Shown piece by piece: positions 44,101 to 52,274 of a DNA stretch of 64,000 bases (position 1 is the stretch's first letter; each line of letters opens with the position of its first letter). Location: positions 1 to 64,000 of the forward strand of contig NZ_CAIJDE010000060.1 in the NCBI RefSeq assembly GCF_903819335.1, in the 5' to 3' direction. The translations under genes and the position numbers were made by a program. The notes under the pieces were generated by a model. The model was not told where the DNA came from and did no database searches. It saw only the letters and a program-made list of their open reading frames with translations. The stretch comes from Flavobacterium panici. Its GTDB lineage: Bacteria > Bacteroidota > Bacteroidia > Flavobacteriales > Flavobacteriaceae.

Positions 44101-44655
44101 ACTATCCTGATCAATAAGACTGACATTTTGGGAAAGAAATGATTTCTCAACCCGACATTTTCCTTTCTCAATAGGACAAATATAAAAGGAAGTAAAATGC
44201 GTGGTAGAATTAATTTTATTGAGAAATTTAGCCAGATCAATACTAATACTGTCTTTAATGATACTATCCTCTTTTTTGCGTTCTTTTAAAACTTTATGTA
44301 TACCTGATAATTTAATTGTTCTTGAGAGCTTGATAGTTCCGTCTTGTAATTGCTGAAACCCTTTTTTATCAATTAAAATAGTATCAATATAGACATCAGC
44401 AGAGCCTTTATATTGTAAAAGCTTAAGACTCTTCATTTTTTCTTCACTAATATATTTTACCTGATCATCAATGTATCCAACTAAATGTTTTTCGATACCT
44501 TCCAGAATAGATATATTTTTTGCGTCTTCTTTACGTTCATTATTAGGAAGCACATAAGAGAGGTAACCAAACGTTAGCAGCGCAATAACCGCAGCTGTTA
44601 CGATGGAATAAATATGTTTCTTAAATGATTCGTTTACGTTAGAAGTCAGTCCCAT
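41176..44655 (-). CDS. Giant double-sensor polytopic membrane protein of unknown function (1159 aa)
   Basis: Layout by hydropathy: membrane helix at about 14-36; extracytoplasmic region 40-235 with Cys-containing loop (FYICPIEKGKCRV); two helices near 240-300; a second extracytoplasmic region 300-600 with a Cache-like motif (GYMLVDKDGDVLMQND); then seven or more helices between 600 and 920; a cytoplasmic C-terminal domain (930-1100, with LLEETQYVLFDFAQDHFVNY); and a last pair of helices (IIIIAVSALVLLMYL and VTLMGGSVVTVLALI). No kinase, cyclase or GGDEF signature is visible. It lies 26 nt downstream of a lysozyme-family gene on the same strand, so they are probably one operon. I do not recognise the family as a whole. 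Confidence 0.88.
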   Translation of the reverse strand: MGLTSNVNESFKKHIYSIVTAAVIALLTFGYLSYVLPNNERKEDAKNISILEGIEKHLVGYIDDQVKYISEEKMKSLKLLQYKGSADVYIDTILIDKKGFQQLQDGTIKLSRTIKLSGIHKVLKERKKEDSIIKDSISIDLAKFLNKINSTTHFTSFYICPIEKGKCRVEKSFLSQNVSLIDQDSLIKYNRKNGPFSFKKSSKHYYTDQINIPHTNHTLFLAAGIDKSAFDLNVRQINSNLLIFSLISIIVLILGINFIKPIISSYKERLSQIDLVGVVFSIGLLVAVIVVFAALSYWNNTIKTRNINDLELLVNKIDTSFKEQITAYQSWKKRDLLFGKEWKNQKNSFAKIFLVTGSKKTALNGELLTKKDSLPDDQKCFINGNTDFKKGTKNAKLIKYLDGYFRMDNKALITKNLSNNAPDISRKYADRMYFKALQQKNIENKKTDPVLTAVFSRENNRYQLIYAEKDTLKEINQESESNGIKGIAFREYFSNELELPPGTGYMLVDKDGDVLMQNDPKKNIYQNLLYVSQNNPAFISLLAGVDIPSFEMEYMGIPYQICAKKLDIKTESPVYILAIRDLSHTNRLSIFTFTNGFLISFLYGFFILLINYIYSTIFYNGRIGTLSKHHFYYLFPDSSRTTEYKKLLIVNCVSIVLALIVAFKSSPSLAFIFCIVLGVNVVFINLITLNIRTLNPKKELIKLVLILFLPAICLPMVLFFYYNVFIAALALFGTHILLIIFYYKNWRKREKTELSVFAKKNKGVNRKAYTRFLTARLLYQFVVFPFVLVSAFYVNELNDFARYYCSSLDAKEQKIKDKNDFIIKDRITNAYNCNCKEQTRDQTNDQIMQKANLGFFDRPSSYEIKNFTFNELSRKYYLSLLAILHNENNNFSFLTLFFLLVTLFFLASLAYKLLNYYSNRFFFYDLMQAYYEKYYPCTKNELANDHIFIPMVNNYDIKKLIQIDHNSCEIQPDKRYTGNEDCPEREISIDQVFYKDKKNEISPYLRMDFILNINHKQFCEQYEDIWESLLEETQYVLFDFAQDHFVNYKNKDTLINLMERGIIDCHQLTGRLKMMSLSFRIFILSKSKRDELFVQKFKDESKNGTYSKLKFPIIIIAVSALVLLMYLNKDSYDQVTLMGGSVVTVLALINKILDANKSL

Positions 44656-44681
44656 TGTATTTATTTCAAATGGTTAAAATA

Positions 44682-45467
44682 TCAAGCTGTTCTAGGATCT
44701 CCTTTTAAATACGTTTTACTGAATTTAAAATACTCTGATGAGGTTCTTTCACCTGCTTTTCCGTCGACTCTTAATATACTTCCGGCTTTATTAAGCAGTA
44801 TTTGCAGCTCTTTAGCTTCGTTGGTAACAGTTCCAGAATAATAAGCAGTTTTATTGCCCTGTGCCAGTATTTGTTCTACAATATGACCATTTGGAAGTGT
44901 TATGAGTTTTTGCTCACTCAAACGTCGCAGCAATACCGCAGCACCGCATTGTTTAGAAACTGCATTCGGATCATATTTTCCGTCTTTAACATACTTCCCT
45001 TTTGTATAATGATTCGAATAACTCCATAAATAAGGCGAATTAATACCTTGTCTATAATAACCTAAACCATTAAATAATTCCAGTTTATAGAGGATTCCGG
45101 CAATTTCCCAATTCGTCCATAAGTTTAATTTGTCAAAAACTAAAGCATCATTAGCACTAAATTCCCACGTAAAAGGAGGATTTCCTGTTTTTGGACGTCC
45201 AGCAGGAACCTGAACGGTACGTTTGGTAAGCGGATCGCCATTATGTAAATGAGTATCAAACCTTAAACTAGCTTCCATGCAATGTATTATTGCAATGACA
45301 TACCAGGGAATGTTTAACGGATCTCCCACAGCTTGATATCTCGCTTTATTCAAAGCCATTTTCTCAACTAGTTTATCAATTTCAGGATATTTAGCCTCTC
45401 TGATAATGCAGGAAGCAAATAATTTTTCATAATTAGCCTTCTTGTCTGGTGGTACTATTGAACTCAT
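44682..45467 (-). CDS. Lysozyme-family (ZliS/COG3926-like) protein with peptidoglycan-binding tail
   Basis: Protein of 261 residues without a signal peptide (MSSIVPPDKKANYEKLFASC). The core has IPWYVIAIIHCMEASLRFDT with a probable catalytic Glu, HLHNGDPLTKRTVQVPAGRP, NWEIAGILYKLELFNGLGYY and SPYLWSYSNHYTKGKYVKDG. These motifs are shared with a lysozyme family seen in many bacteria and phage-like contexts. The last 65 residues (NEAKELQILLNKAGSILRVD with GKAGERTSSEYFKF) look like a degenerate peptidoglycan-binding domain. It precedes the giant membrane protein gene. How it would reach peptidoglycan is unclear. Confidence 0.87.
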   Translation of the reverse strand: MSSIVPPDKKANYEKLFASCIIREAKYPEIDKLVEKMALNKARYQAVGDPLNIPWYVIAIIHCMEASLRFDTHLHNGDPLTKRTVQVPAGRPKTGNPPFTWEFSANDALVFDKLNLWTNWEIAGILYKLELFNGLGYYRQGINSPYLWSYSNHYTKGKYVKDGKYDPNAVSKQCGAAVLLRRLSEQKLITLPNGHIVEQILAQGNKTAYYSGTVTNEAKELQILLNKAGSILRVDGKAGERTSSEYFKFSKTYLKGDPRTA

Positions 45468-45971
45468 AATCGTTGGTTTTTAATTTATTAATTCATTTGA
45501 TATAGTTATTTTAATTTCAAAAGTTTTATAAATAAAAGGGCAGGGCAATGAATACGTTATGCTGCCTGATTCATGCAAAGGCATACGAAATAATTAAGCA
45601 GATAGTAAAAAGAAGGCATGTAGAATATTCTCTTTGTAGGTGCGTATGAGAATAAATAATTTACTGATTGTAAGCGTATTATGTAAATACGGATCAAATT
45701 TATCACAATATAAGAAATGAAAAAAGGGTATAAACACCCTTTTTTTAACCTAAAATCCCACAGATTATTGCACCGCATGATTCAGGATAAAATAAGGACA
45801 TAAATACTTCAAAATAGTCGAATAATCTTTCGCAAACGTGTTTTTTATACATTAATTAATTGGCCGATTTTCGTTAAAAAAAAGAGATTCTTCTTTTTTA
45901 TGTTTAAAAAATTGACAAATAAACAGTAAAATCTATTTATGTTATTATTATTTGGAATAAATACAAATAAT
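45468..45971. other. Intergenic region with one hairpin, no gene supported
   Basis: The minus-strand frame at 45557-45778 is Tyr/Ile/Phe/Cys-rich and has no coding character. A hairpin at 45721-45746 (AAAAAGGGT, 6-nt loop, ACCCTTTTT) has T-runs on both strands and could end a short unannotated transcript. Confidence 0.5.
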
Positions 45972-46002
45972 TTGGTTTGTTTTAACACAACACATAAATT
46001 TG
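45972..46002 (+). promoter_or_regulatory. Promoter of the siderophore receptor gene
   Basis: TTG at 45972-45974 and TAAATTTG at 45995-46002 are separated by 20 nt and match the Bacteroidota consensus TTG-N(17-23)-TAnnTTTG. The expected transcript start is about 20 nt before the ATG at 46029. Confidence 0.75.
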
Positions 46003-46007
46003 CGCTA

Positions 46008-46024
46008 TTAAAAATAATTCTAAA
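46008..46024 (+). promoter_or_regulatory. Degenerate copy of the siderophore-locus operator
   Basis: TTAAAA-N5-TCTAAA, with one perfect half-site and four of six matches in the other, in the same place relative to the -7 box as the sites at 48579 and 49374. Binding by an iron-responsive repressor is inference. Confidence 0.45.
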
Positions 46025-46028
46025 TAAC

Positions 46029-48416
46029 ATGAAAGTAAAAATACTACTTCCGCTATTGAGCTGTTTTATGCTGCTTATGGGCGCTGCTTCATTTGCACAG
46101 ACAGGTACAATTAGAGGTACGGTTTCATTATCGAATGATGAAATTGCCGATAATATCTCTGTAACTTTAAAAGGAACAAAGATTGGAACCGTTACTGATG
46201 CTCAGGGAAACTACGAAATCAAAAACATTAGACCGGGTAATTATACACTAAAGGCTTCTGTAGTAGGGTTTTCACCTAAAGAAGAAATCATTACTGTTAC
46301 AGCAGGAAAAGAACTTTTGGTAAACTTTACATTGATAACTACATCTGAAGCCTTGACCGAAGTATTTGTTAAAGGAAATGCAAACAAGTATACTAAAGCA
46401 GAAAGTCAGTATGTATCTAGAATGTCTGTTAAAAACCTTGAAAACTCACAAGTTTACAATGTTGTAACTAAAGAATTAATTAAAGACCAGTTAGTAACAA
46501 ACCAGGACGAGGCTTTAAAAAACGTTCCGGGTTTATACCAATTATGGGCAGCTACTAACCGTGCAGGTGACGGAGCATCTTGGTATTCACTTCGTGGATT
46601 TACTACACAGAGTTTGGTAAGAAACGGTCTTGCGGGAAAAGTAAACAGTAATACAGATGCTGTTAACCTTGAAAGAATTGAAGTTATAAAAGGGCCATCG
46701 GCTACACTTTTTGGAAACGTAGTTTCTTCATACGGAGGATTAATCAACCGTGTGACTAAAAAACCTTTTGAAACTTTTGCTGGAGAAGTATCTTATCAAA
46801 ACGGAAGCTATGGTTTTAACCGTTTAACTGCTGATGTTAATACTCCGATCAACGACGACAATACAGCTTTATTCAGATTAAATGCTGCTTTTGGAAATGC
46901 CAATACTTTTCAGGATTTCGGTTACTCAAAAAGCTTTTTTGTAGCACCATCTTTCTCTTATAAAGTAAATGATAAACTTACCATTTCTATTGATGCAGAA
47001 ATAGGAAACCAGGATAACTCGGGTATGCCTCTAATTTATTTTGGTGCAGCTCCATCTCAGTTAGGAATAAGCAATGCTAAAGATCTTGACATCAACTTTA
47101 AAAGATCATTTTTAGGAGACGAATTTGTGATGAATACTAAAACATTAAATGTTTTTGCACAGGCTTTATACCAAATGTCTGAAAAATGGACTTCACAAAC
47201 TGTATTTAGCAGCAGTTCTAATAAAGCAACTGGTTTGCAAACATGGTTTTACCTTTTACCAAACCAACAATTATCAAGAAATGCATGGGATGCAAATGGT
47301 AGAGATAATGCTATCGAATTCCAACAAAACTTTAATGGTGATTTCAACATTGGATCCATGAGAAACCGCTTTTTAGTAGGTGGTGATATTTATTACGGTT
47401 CAAATAATTTAGTATTCAAAAATATCAAAAATTATGCTGCGTATGATGTAATCAATTATACAGGAACTGCAGCTAATTATTATGACTTTAATCCAACAAA
47501 TGTAAGGAATAGGATTTCTGGAAATGATAATGATCCATATACCAGCAACAGCGCGGTAACAACTTACAGTGCGTATGTTGCAGATGCCATTAACATTACA
47601 GAAAGATTAATTCTTTCGGCAGCAGTACGTTTTGATCATTTTGAAAATCAAGGATCATTTGACCCTCTTTCAGGTACAGAGGCTGGCAAATTTTCTCAAA
47701 ATGCATTCTCGCCAAAATTTGGTGCTGTTTTTCAAATCTTAAAAGATCAGTTATCAGTATTTGGTAACTACCAAAATAGTTTTAAAAACGTTGGATTTGC
47801 AAGTGCAAATGAAGGAGGTTCTCTTGTATTGAAACAATTTGACCCTGAAAGAGCAAACCAGTTTGAGTTTGGTGTTAAAGCAAATGCTTTCCAAAATAAA
47901 CTAAGTGCTACAATTAGTTACTATAACATCAAAGTAAAAGATATCGTAACTTCTGACCCAAGCTTACCAAATGCAAGCATACAAAACGGGACACAATTTA
48001 GTAAAGGTTTTGAATTAGAAATTACAGCAAACCCAATCCCTGGATTAAACTTACTTGTGGGTTATGCAAAAAATGATTCTGAGTTAAATGATCTAAGACC
48101 TATAACTGCTGGGCCGGAAAATTTAATCAACTACTGGTTTAGCTACAACCTTCAAACAACAAAACTAAAAGGATTAGGTTTAGGATTTGGTGGTAACTAT
48201 GGAGATGCTACATACGTTTACAATGCTGGACCAACTGAAACTTTTGAACTTCCTTCATATTCTGTAGTAAATGCTGCATTGTATTACGATCAGCCTAAAT
48301 ACAGAGTATCATTAAAAGTAAATAACCTTACAGACGAATTATACTTTAATGGTTATTCAACAATAAACGTTCAGGCTCCACGTACATTAATGGGAAGCAT
48401 AGCGTATAAATTCTAA
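46029..48416 (+). CDS. TonB-dependent siderophore receptor
   Basis: The start at 46029 gives a proper signal peptide (MKVKILLPLLSCFMLLMGAA, then SFAQ); the frame is open back to 45939 but that part overlaps the promoter. A carboxypeptidase-regulatory-like domain (25-105) precedes the plug (DEALKNVPGLYQLWAATNRA, RGFTTQSLVRNGLAG, LERIEVIKGPSATLFGNVVS) with the FhuA/FpvA-class spacing. The barrel ends in SIAYKF. It has no STN domain, unlike the two receptors upstream. Position before hydroxamate siderophore genes indicates uptake of that siderophore. Confidence 0.93.
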   Translation: MKVKILLPLLSCFMLLMGAASFAQTGTIRGTVSLSNDEIADNISVTLKGTKIGTVTDAQGNYEIKNIRPGNYTLKASVVGFSPKEEIITVTAGKELLVNFTLITTSEALTEVFVKGNANKYTKAESQYVSRMSVKNLENSQVYNVVTKELIKDQLVTNQDEALKNVPGLYQLWAATNRAGDGASWYSLRGFTTQSLVRNGLAGKVNSNTDAVNLERIEVIKGPSATLFGNVVSSYGGLINRVTKKPFETFAGEVSYQNGSYGFNRLTADVNTPINDDNTALFRLNAAFGNANTFQDFGYSKSFFVAPSFSYKVNDKLTISIDAEIGNQDNSGMPLIYFGAAPSQLGISNAKDLDINFKRSFLGDEFVMNTKTLNVFAQALYQMSEKWTSQTVFSSSSNKATGLQTWFYLLPNQQLSRNAWDANGRDNAIEFQQNFNGDFNIGSMRNRFLVGGDIYYGSNNLVFKNIKNYAAYDVINYTGTAANYYDFNPTNVRNRISGNDNDPYTSNSAVTTYSAYVADAINITERLILSAAVRFDHFENQGSFDPLSGTEAGKFSQNAFSPKFGAVFQILKDQLSVFGNYQNSFKNVGFASANEGGSLVLKQFDPERANQFEFGVKANAFQNKLSATISYYNIKVKDIVTSDPSLPNASIQNGTQFSKGFELEITANPIPGLNLLVGYAKNDSELNDLRPITAGPENLINYWFSYNLQTTKLKGLGLGFGGNYGDATYVYNAGPTETFELPSYSVVNAALYYDQPKYRVSLKVNNLTDELYFNGYSTINVQAPRTLMGSIAYKF

Positions 48417-48445
48417 GCGAATTTAAAAGCAAAATAATAGTAAAG

Positions 48446-48474
48446 AAGCCCGGACAATGTCCGGGCTTTTTTTG
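48446..48474 (+). terminator. Intrinsic terminator of the receptor gene
   Basis: AAGCCCGGAC (48446-48455) and GTCCGGGCTT (48459-48468) form a 10-bp stem with a 3-nt loop, followed by a T-run. Confidence 0.93.
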
Positions 48475-48570
48475 TTTTAGTACATTCAGCTTATCACAAA
48501 AAACTATTATGATTATAAGAAAAAAACTATTTTTTTACATTTAATAGATGCATAATATTCATTTTTATAT

Positions 48571-48595
48571 TACTTTTGTTTAGACTAAATCTAAA
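48571..48595 (+). promoter_or_regulatory. -7 box and palindromic operator of the LuxR-type regulator gene
   Basis: TACTTTTG (48571-48578) matches TAnnTTTG. Immediately after it, 48579-48595 is TTTAGACTAAATCTAAA: 6-bp perfect inverted halves around 5 bp, covering the likely transcript start. The same palindrome recurs before the biosynthesis operon (49374-49390). Confidence 0.7.
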
Positions 48596-48603
48596 TAGTA
48601 AAA

Positions 48604-49230
48604 ATGAAAAATTTCCTTTTGGCCGATTCCGAAAACCTACACATAATTGGACTGAGGCACACACTTAAAAAGCTGGTAAAAACACCCAGTTTAAAAGTGG
48701 CAAATTCAAGAGAAGAATTGTTTAAGTGTTTGGATAAAAATAATATAGAATGTTTGATTATTGATCCCAATAATATCTTTTTGTTTTATGATGATGATCT
48801 CAGGATTATTAAATCAAATTATCCCAAATGCAAAATAATAATCCTTTCGTATTTTAAGAATAAACAAACCATTGACAGCTTCTTAAAAGATAACATAAAC
48901 GGCTTCATATCAAAAGATTGTGAAGAACAAACCATTTTTGATGCCTTATATAAAATTCAGCACGGAGAACGTTATATATGTCACAAAACCTTAAATACAT
49001 TTATTGATGTTTTTGCTCTGCCAACTTCCCAAAGTGATGAAAAACTGACACTAAGAGAGTTTGAAATCCTAAAAAAAATAGCGCAGGGAAACAACGGAAA
49101 AAGTATCGCTTCGCAGCTTTTTATCAGCATTCATACCTTCAGGACACATCGAAAAAACATCATGAAAAAAACAGGCAGGCATACAACTCCTGAACTAATA
49201 CTTTATGCATTAGAGAAAAAAATAAAGTAA
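48604..49230 (+). CDS. NarL/FixJ-type transcriptional regulator (LuxR HTH)
   Basis: Protein of 208 residues. The N-terminal 120 residues fold like a receiver domain (LIIDPNNIFLFYDDD; KIIILSYFK; GFISKDCEEQTIFDALYKI), but the acidic pocket at the start is reduced (FLLADSENLHI) and the usual phospho-acceptor region reads IIDPNN, so phosphorylation is possible but not certain. The C-terminal LuxR HTH is clear (LTLREFEILKKIAQGNNGKS, then IHTFRTHRKNIMKKTG). It lies between the receptor and the biosynthesis operon and shares their operator, which suggests it is part of the iron circuit. Confidence 0.9.
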   Translation: MKNFLLADSENLHIIGLRHTLKKLVKTPSLKVANSREELFKCLDKNNIECLIIDPNNIFLFYDDDLRIIKSNYPKCKIIILSYFKNKQTIDSFLKDNINGFISKDCEEQTIFDALYKIQHGERYICHKTLNTFIDVFALPTSQSDEKLTLREFEILKKIAQGNNGKSIASQLFISIHTFRTHRKNIMKKTGRHTTPELILYALEKKIK

Positions 49231-49271
49231 TTTTCGTATTATTTAAAAATATCTTATGCTTTGTTTCCTAC

Positions 49272-49306
49272 TATAATTGAGGTATTTTAACTACCTCAAT
49301 TATAGA
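49272..49306. terminator. Strong inverted repeat between regulator and biosynthesis operon
   Basis: CTATAATTGAGGTA (49272-49285) and TACCTCAATTATAG (49293-49306) pair perfectly over 14 bp with a 7-nt loop. It lacks a direct T-run (TTTTCCCTTTTTT follows 7 nt later), so it may terminate the regulator transcript or be a protein site. Confidence 0.65.
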
Positions 49307-49330
49307 AATAATTTTCCCTTTTTTATGGTA

Positions 49331-49361
49331 TTGATTTAATTTTCGTACAAATCTACATTTG
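49331..49361 (+). promoter_or_regulatory. Promoter of the siderophore biosynthesis operon
   Basis: TTG at 49331-49333 and TACATTTG at 49354-49361 with a 20-nt spacer, identical in spacing to the receptor promoter at 45972. Confidence 0.75.
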
Positions 49362-49373
49362 TGAAAATTATTC

Positions 49374-49390
49374 TTTAGAATCAATCTAAA
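49374..49390 (+). promoter_or_regulatory. Palindromic operator of the siderophore biosynthesis operon
   Basis: TTTAGAATCAATCTAAA: the same 6-bp inverted halves and 5-bp spacer as at 48579-48595, located 12 nt after the -7 box and 11 nt before the ATG. Repression by an iron-dependent regulator such as a DtxR- or Fur-type protein is the simplest inference. Confidence 0.65.
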
Positions 49391-49401
49391 TAAATACCAC
49401 A

Positions 49402-50934
49402 ATGGAGGCACAAGAAAAATTAGAAACAATACTGCAAGAAGTCATAATTGAAAATGCGCACGATAAACATGTTTTTTCTAACAACAATAAATCAATCGGG
49501 ATTTATAAGAAAAGCATGAAAAAGGCCATTAAAACAATTGGAAATCATTTAAAAGAAAGAGATACACCATTTACCGGAACCAGTATTTCGACAATTAAGC
49601 AAAGAATCGACAACATTTATCTTGAAGAAAATAAGAGAGGAAAAAGCCTGGATTATGTTCTGGATGAATTAAAAGATATTTATTTAGATGATTGTATTCA
49701 TTTTCACAATCCCAAATACATAGCACATCTTAATTGCCCCATTCTAACGCCAACACTTGTGGCTGAAGCTTTTGTATCATCTTTAAATTCTTCGATGGAT
49801 ACGTACGATCAAAGTACTGGGGCGACTTTCATCGAATTAAAATTAGTGGAATGGACGCTTGATAAACTGGGTTATCCTGAAAATGCCGACGGAATTTTTA
49901 CCAGCGGCGGAACGCAATCTAACATGATGGGATTACTTTTGGCGAGAGATCATTACATCAAAAAACATTTCGGAATTGATCCGAAAATGGACGGACTTCC
50001 TCCTGAAGCTTCAAAATTCAGGGTTTTATGTTCAGAAGTTAGCCACTTTAGTTTAAAGAAAAATCTAAGTCTTTTAGGTTTAGGACAAAATGCTGTGATT
50101 CCTGTTGCTGTAGATCCTGATTTTAAAATGAATACAAGTGCTTTAAAAAAGGTGATTCAGCAGCAAAAAGATTTAGGAAATATTCCAATTGCGATTGTAG
50201 GAACAGCCGGAACAACAGATTTTGGTTCTATAGATCCATTGGCAGAAATTGCTTCAGTTGCCAATGAAAACGATATTTGGTTTCACGTTGATGCGGCTTA
50301 TGGCGGCGGATTATTAATCAGCAATCTTCATAAAGAAAAATTAAGCGGAATCGAATTATCAGATTCTGTGACAATCGATTATCACAAAACTTTTTATCAG
50401 CCCGTAAGTTCAAGCGGTTTTTTTATGAGAGATAAATCATTTGTAGATTATATCAAATACCACGCTGATTATCTGAACTCTAAAGAACAGGAAGACGAAG
50501 GAATTCCAAACATGGTAAAAAAATCAATTCAAACGACACGCCGTTTTGATGCCTTAAAATTGTGGTTTACGCTGAGAATGATAGGAACGGAAGGTTTGAG
50601 TTCTTATATGGAAAAAGCAATCTCAAACGCTCAATTTACTGCAGATTTACTAAGAAACAGAGAAGATTTCGAAATCATTCATAAACCTGAAATCAGTGCT
50701 ATTGTCTTTCGTTATACACCTTTTACAGGAAACGGAAATTCGTATTGCGGCATCAACAGTTATATTCGTAAAGCTATTTTTAACGAAGGTAAAGCCATAA
50801 TTACCAGCACAAAAGTCTACAACGAAGTGTTCTTGAAATTCACTTTATTAAACCCGTTAACAACCCCAAAAGATATTGAAGAAATCATCGATTTGATTGT
50901 ATATCACGGAAATGAATATTCATTAAAAAATTAA
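49402..50934 (+). CDS. PLP-dependent lysine/ornithine/diaminobutyrate decarboxylase, siderophore type (DesA-like)
   Basis: Protein of 510 residues, group II decarboxylase fold. Visible motifs: HFHNPKYIAHLNCPILTPTL, FTSGGTQSNMMGLLLARDH, IVGTAGTTDFGSIDPLAEIA, WFHVDAAYGGGLL and the PLP-binding Lys in VTIDYHKTFYQPVSSSGF. The whole strongly resembles DesA/BibA-type decarboxylases that make cadaverine or putrescine for hydroxamate siderophores. Substrate (lysine against ornithine or diaminobutyrate) cannot be fixed from sequence alone. It is first gene of the operon, 6 nt before the monooxygenase. Confidence 0.93.
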   Translation: MEAQEKLETILQEVIIENAHDKHVFSNNNKSIGIYKKSMKKAIKTIGNHLKERDTPFTGTSISTIKQRIDNIYLEENKRGKSLDYVLDELKDIYLDDCIHFHNPKYIAHLNCPILTPTLVAEAFVSSLNSSMDTYDQSTGATFIELKLVEWTLDKLGYPENADGIFTSGGTQSNMMGLLLARDHYIKKHFGIDPKMDGLPPEASKFRVLCSEVSHFSLKKNLSLLGLGQNAVIPVAVDPDFKMNTSALKKVIQQQKDLGNIPIAIVGTAGTTDFGSIDPLAEIASVANENDIWFHVDAAYGGGLLISNLHKEKLSGIELSDSVTIDYHKTFYQPVSSSGFFMRDKSFVDYIKYHADYLNSKEQEDEGIPNMVKKSIQTTRRFDALKLWFTLRMIGTEGLSSYMEKAISNAQFTADLLRNREDFEIIHKPEISAIVFRYTPFTGNGNSYCGINSYIRKAIFNEGKAIITSTKVYNEVFLKFTLLNPLTTPKDIEEIIDLIVYHGNEYSLKN

Positions 50935-50940
50935 AATAAA

Positions 50941-52272
50941 ATGCAAAACAAAATATACGATTTCATAGCCGTTGGAGTAGGGCCTTTCAATTTAAGTCTG
51001 GCTTGTTTAACAGCACCAATTGAAAATTTGAACGGATTATTTTTCGATAAAAATGAATCCTTCAACTGGCATCCAGGAATGTTGCTGCAAGACACAACAT
51101 TACAAATTCCGTTTCTGGCAGATTTAGTGACTTTAGCAGACCCAACGAGTCCGTTTAGTTTTTTGAATTACATCAAAGAACAAGGAAAAATGTATTCCTT
51201 TTACATTCGTGAAAATTTCTTGTTACTGAGAAATGAATACAACCAATATTGTCAATGGGCGATTAAAAAGTTACCCAATATTCATTTTAATACTGAAGTT
51301 ACAAGAATTGAATACGATGAAAATCAGCAGCTTTATATTGTAACTACACTTTCTACAAAAACAAATGCTGCGACAATTTACAAAACCAAAAAGATTGTTT
51401 TAGGAACCGGAACAGCACCGCATATTCCAAAATCTTGTCAATCTTTAAAAGGAAAAGCAATTCATTCCTCAGCTTATATCCAAAATAAAGCTTCACTTCA
51501 AAAACAAAAATCAATCACGGTTTTAGGAAGCGGACAAAGTGCTGCCGAAGTTTTCAACGATTTATTACAGGAAATAGATGTTTACGGATATCAGTTAAAC
51601 TGGATTACAAGATCGTCAAGATTTTTTCCAATGGATTACAGCAAGTTAACGCTCGAAATGACTTCTCCAGAATACGTAGATTATTTCTACAATCTTCCAT
51701 CAGACAAAAGAGATCATTTGTTGAAGAATCAGAAATTATTATACAAAGGAATTAATAAAGATCTAATTGCCACAATTTTTGATACTATTTACAGTAAAAA
51801 AGTAATTACGGAGATTGATGTGAATTTAAGAACAAATGCGGCTTGTACTAAAGGAACTTACGATGAAATAAACCAATCTTTTGAGTTGGAATTGCATCAG
51901 GTGGAACAAGATAAAAGATACCGCCACAAAACCGATGCATTGGTTTTGGCAACAGGTTACGGCTACAAATTGCCTCAGTTTTTAGAAGGAATTGCGAACC
52001 GAATTCAATGGGACGAAAAAGGTCGTTTTGCAACGAACAGAAATTACTCAATTGACAATAATGGGAACGAAGTTTTTGTACAAAACGCTGAATTACATAC
52101 ACATGGTTTTGTAACACCCGATTTAGGAATGGCTTGTTACCGAAACTCATACATCATTAAAGAAATTACCGGAGTGGAGCATTATGCTGTAGAAACCAAA
52201 ATTGCTTTTCAGGAATTTGGTGTTCCCGCAGCAGAAGTGATTGAATCTCCGGCATTTGAAACTATCGCATAA
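50941..52272 (+). CDS. Diamine/lysine N6-hydroxylase, siderophore type (IucD/DesB-like)
   Basis: Protein of 443 residues with the FAD motif VGVGPFNLSLACL, FFDKNESFNWHPGMLLQDTT, the NADPH motif TVLGSGQSAAEVFNDL and the C-terminal ATGYGYKLPQF. Family members hydroxylate the terminal amine of lysine, ornithine or a diamine. After the decarboxylase the likely substrate is cadaverine or putrescine, giving N-hydroxydiamine. Spacing of 6 nt upstream and 2 nt downstream indicates a tight operon. Confidence 0.94.
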   Translation: MQNKIYDFIAVGVGPFNLSLACLTAPIENLNGLFFDKNESFNWHPGMLLQDTTLQIPFLADLVTLADPTSPFSFLNYIKEQGKMYSFYIRENFLLLRNEYNQYCQWAIKKLPNIHFNTEVTRIEYDENQQLYIVTTLSTKTNAATIYKTKKIVLGTGTAPHIPKSCQSLKGKAIHSSAYIQNKASLQKQKSITVLGSGQSAAEVFNDLLQEIDVYGYQLNWITRSSRFFPMDYSKLTLEMTSPEYVDYFYNLPSDKRDHLLKNQKLLYKGINKDLIATIFDTIYSKKVITEIDVNLRTNAACTKGTYDEINQSFELELHQVEQDKRYRHKTDALVLATGYGYKLPQFLEGIANRIQWDEKGRFATNRNYSIDNNGNEVFVQNAELHTHGFVTPDLGMACYRNSYIIKEITGVEHYAVETKIAFQEFGVPAAEVIESPAFETIA

Positions 52273-52274
52273 TT

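Noticed and set aside
44682..45467. Prophage remnant suggested by the lysozyme-family gene
   Set aside because: No other phage genes (holin, tail, integrase) are near, and the family is also common in bacterial chromosomes.
45557..45778. 73-codon minus-strand ORF before the siderophore receptor
   Set aside because: Tyr/Ile/Phe-rich composition, overlap with a bidirectional hairpin, no supporting start signal.
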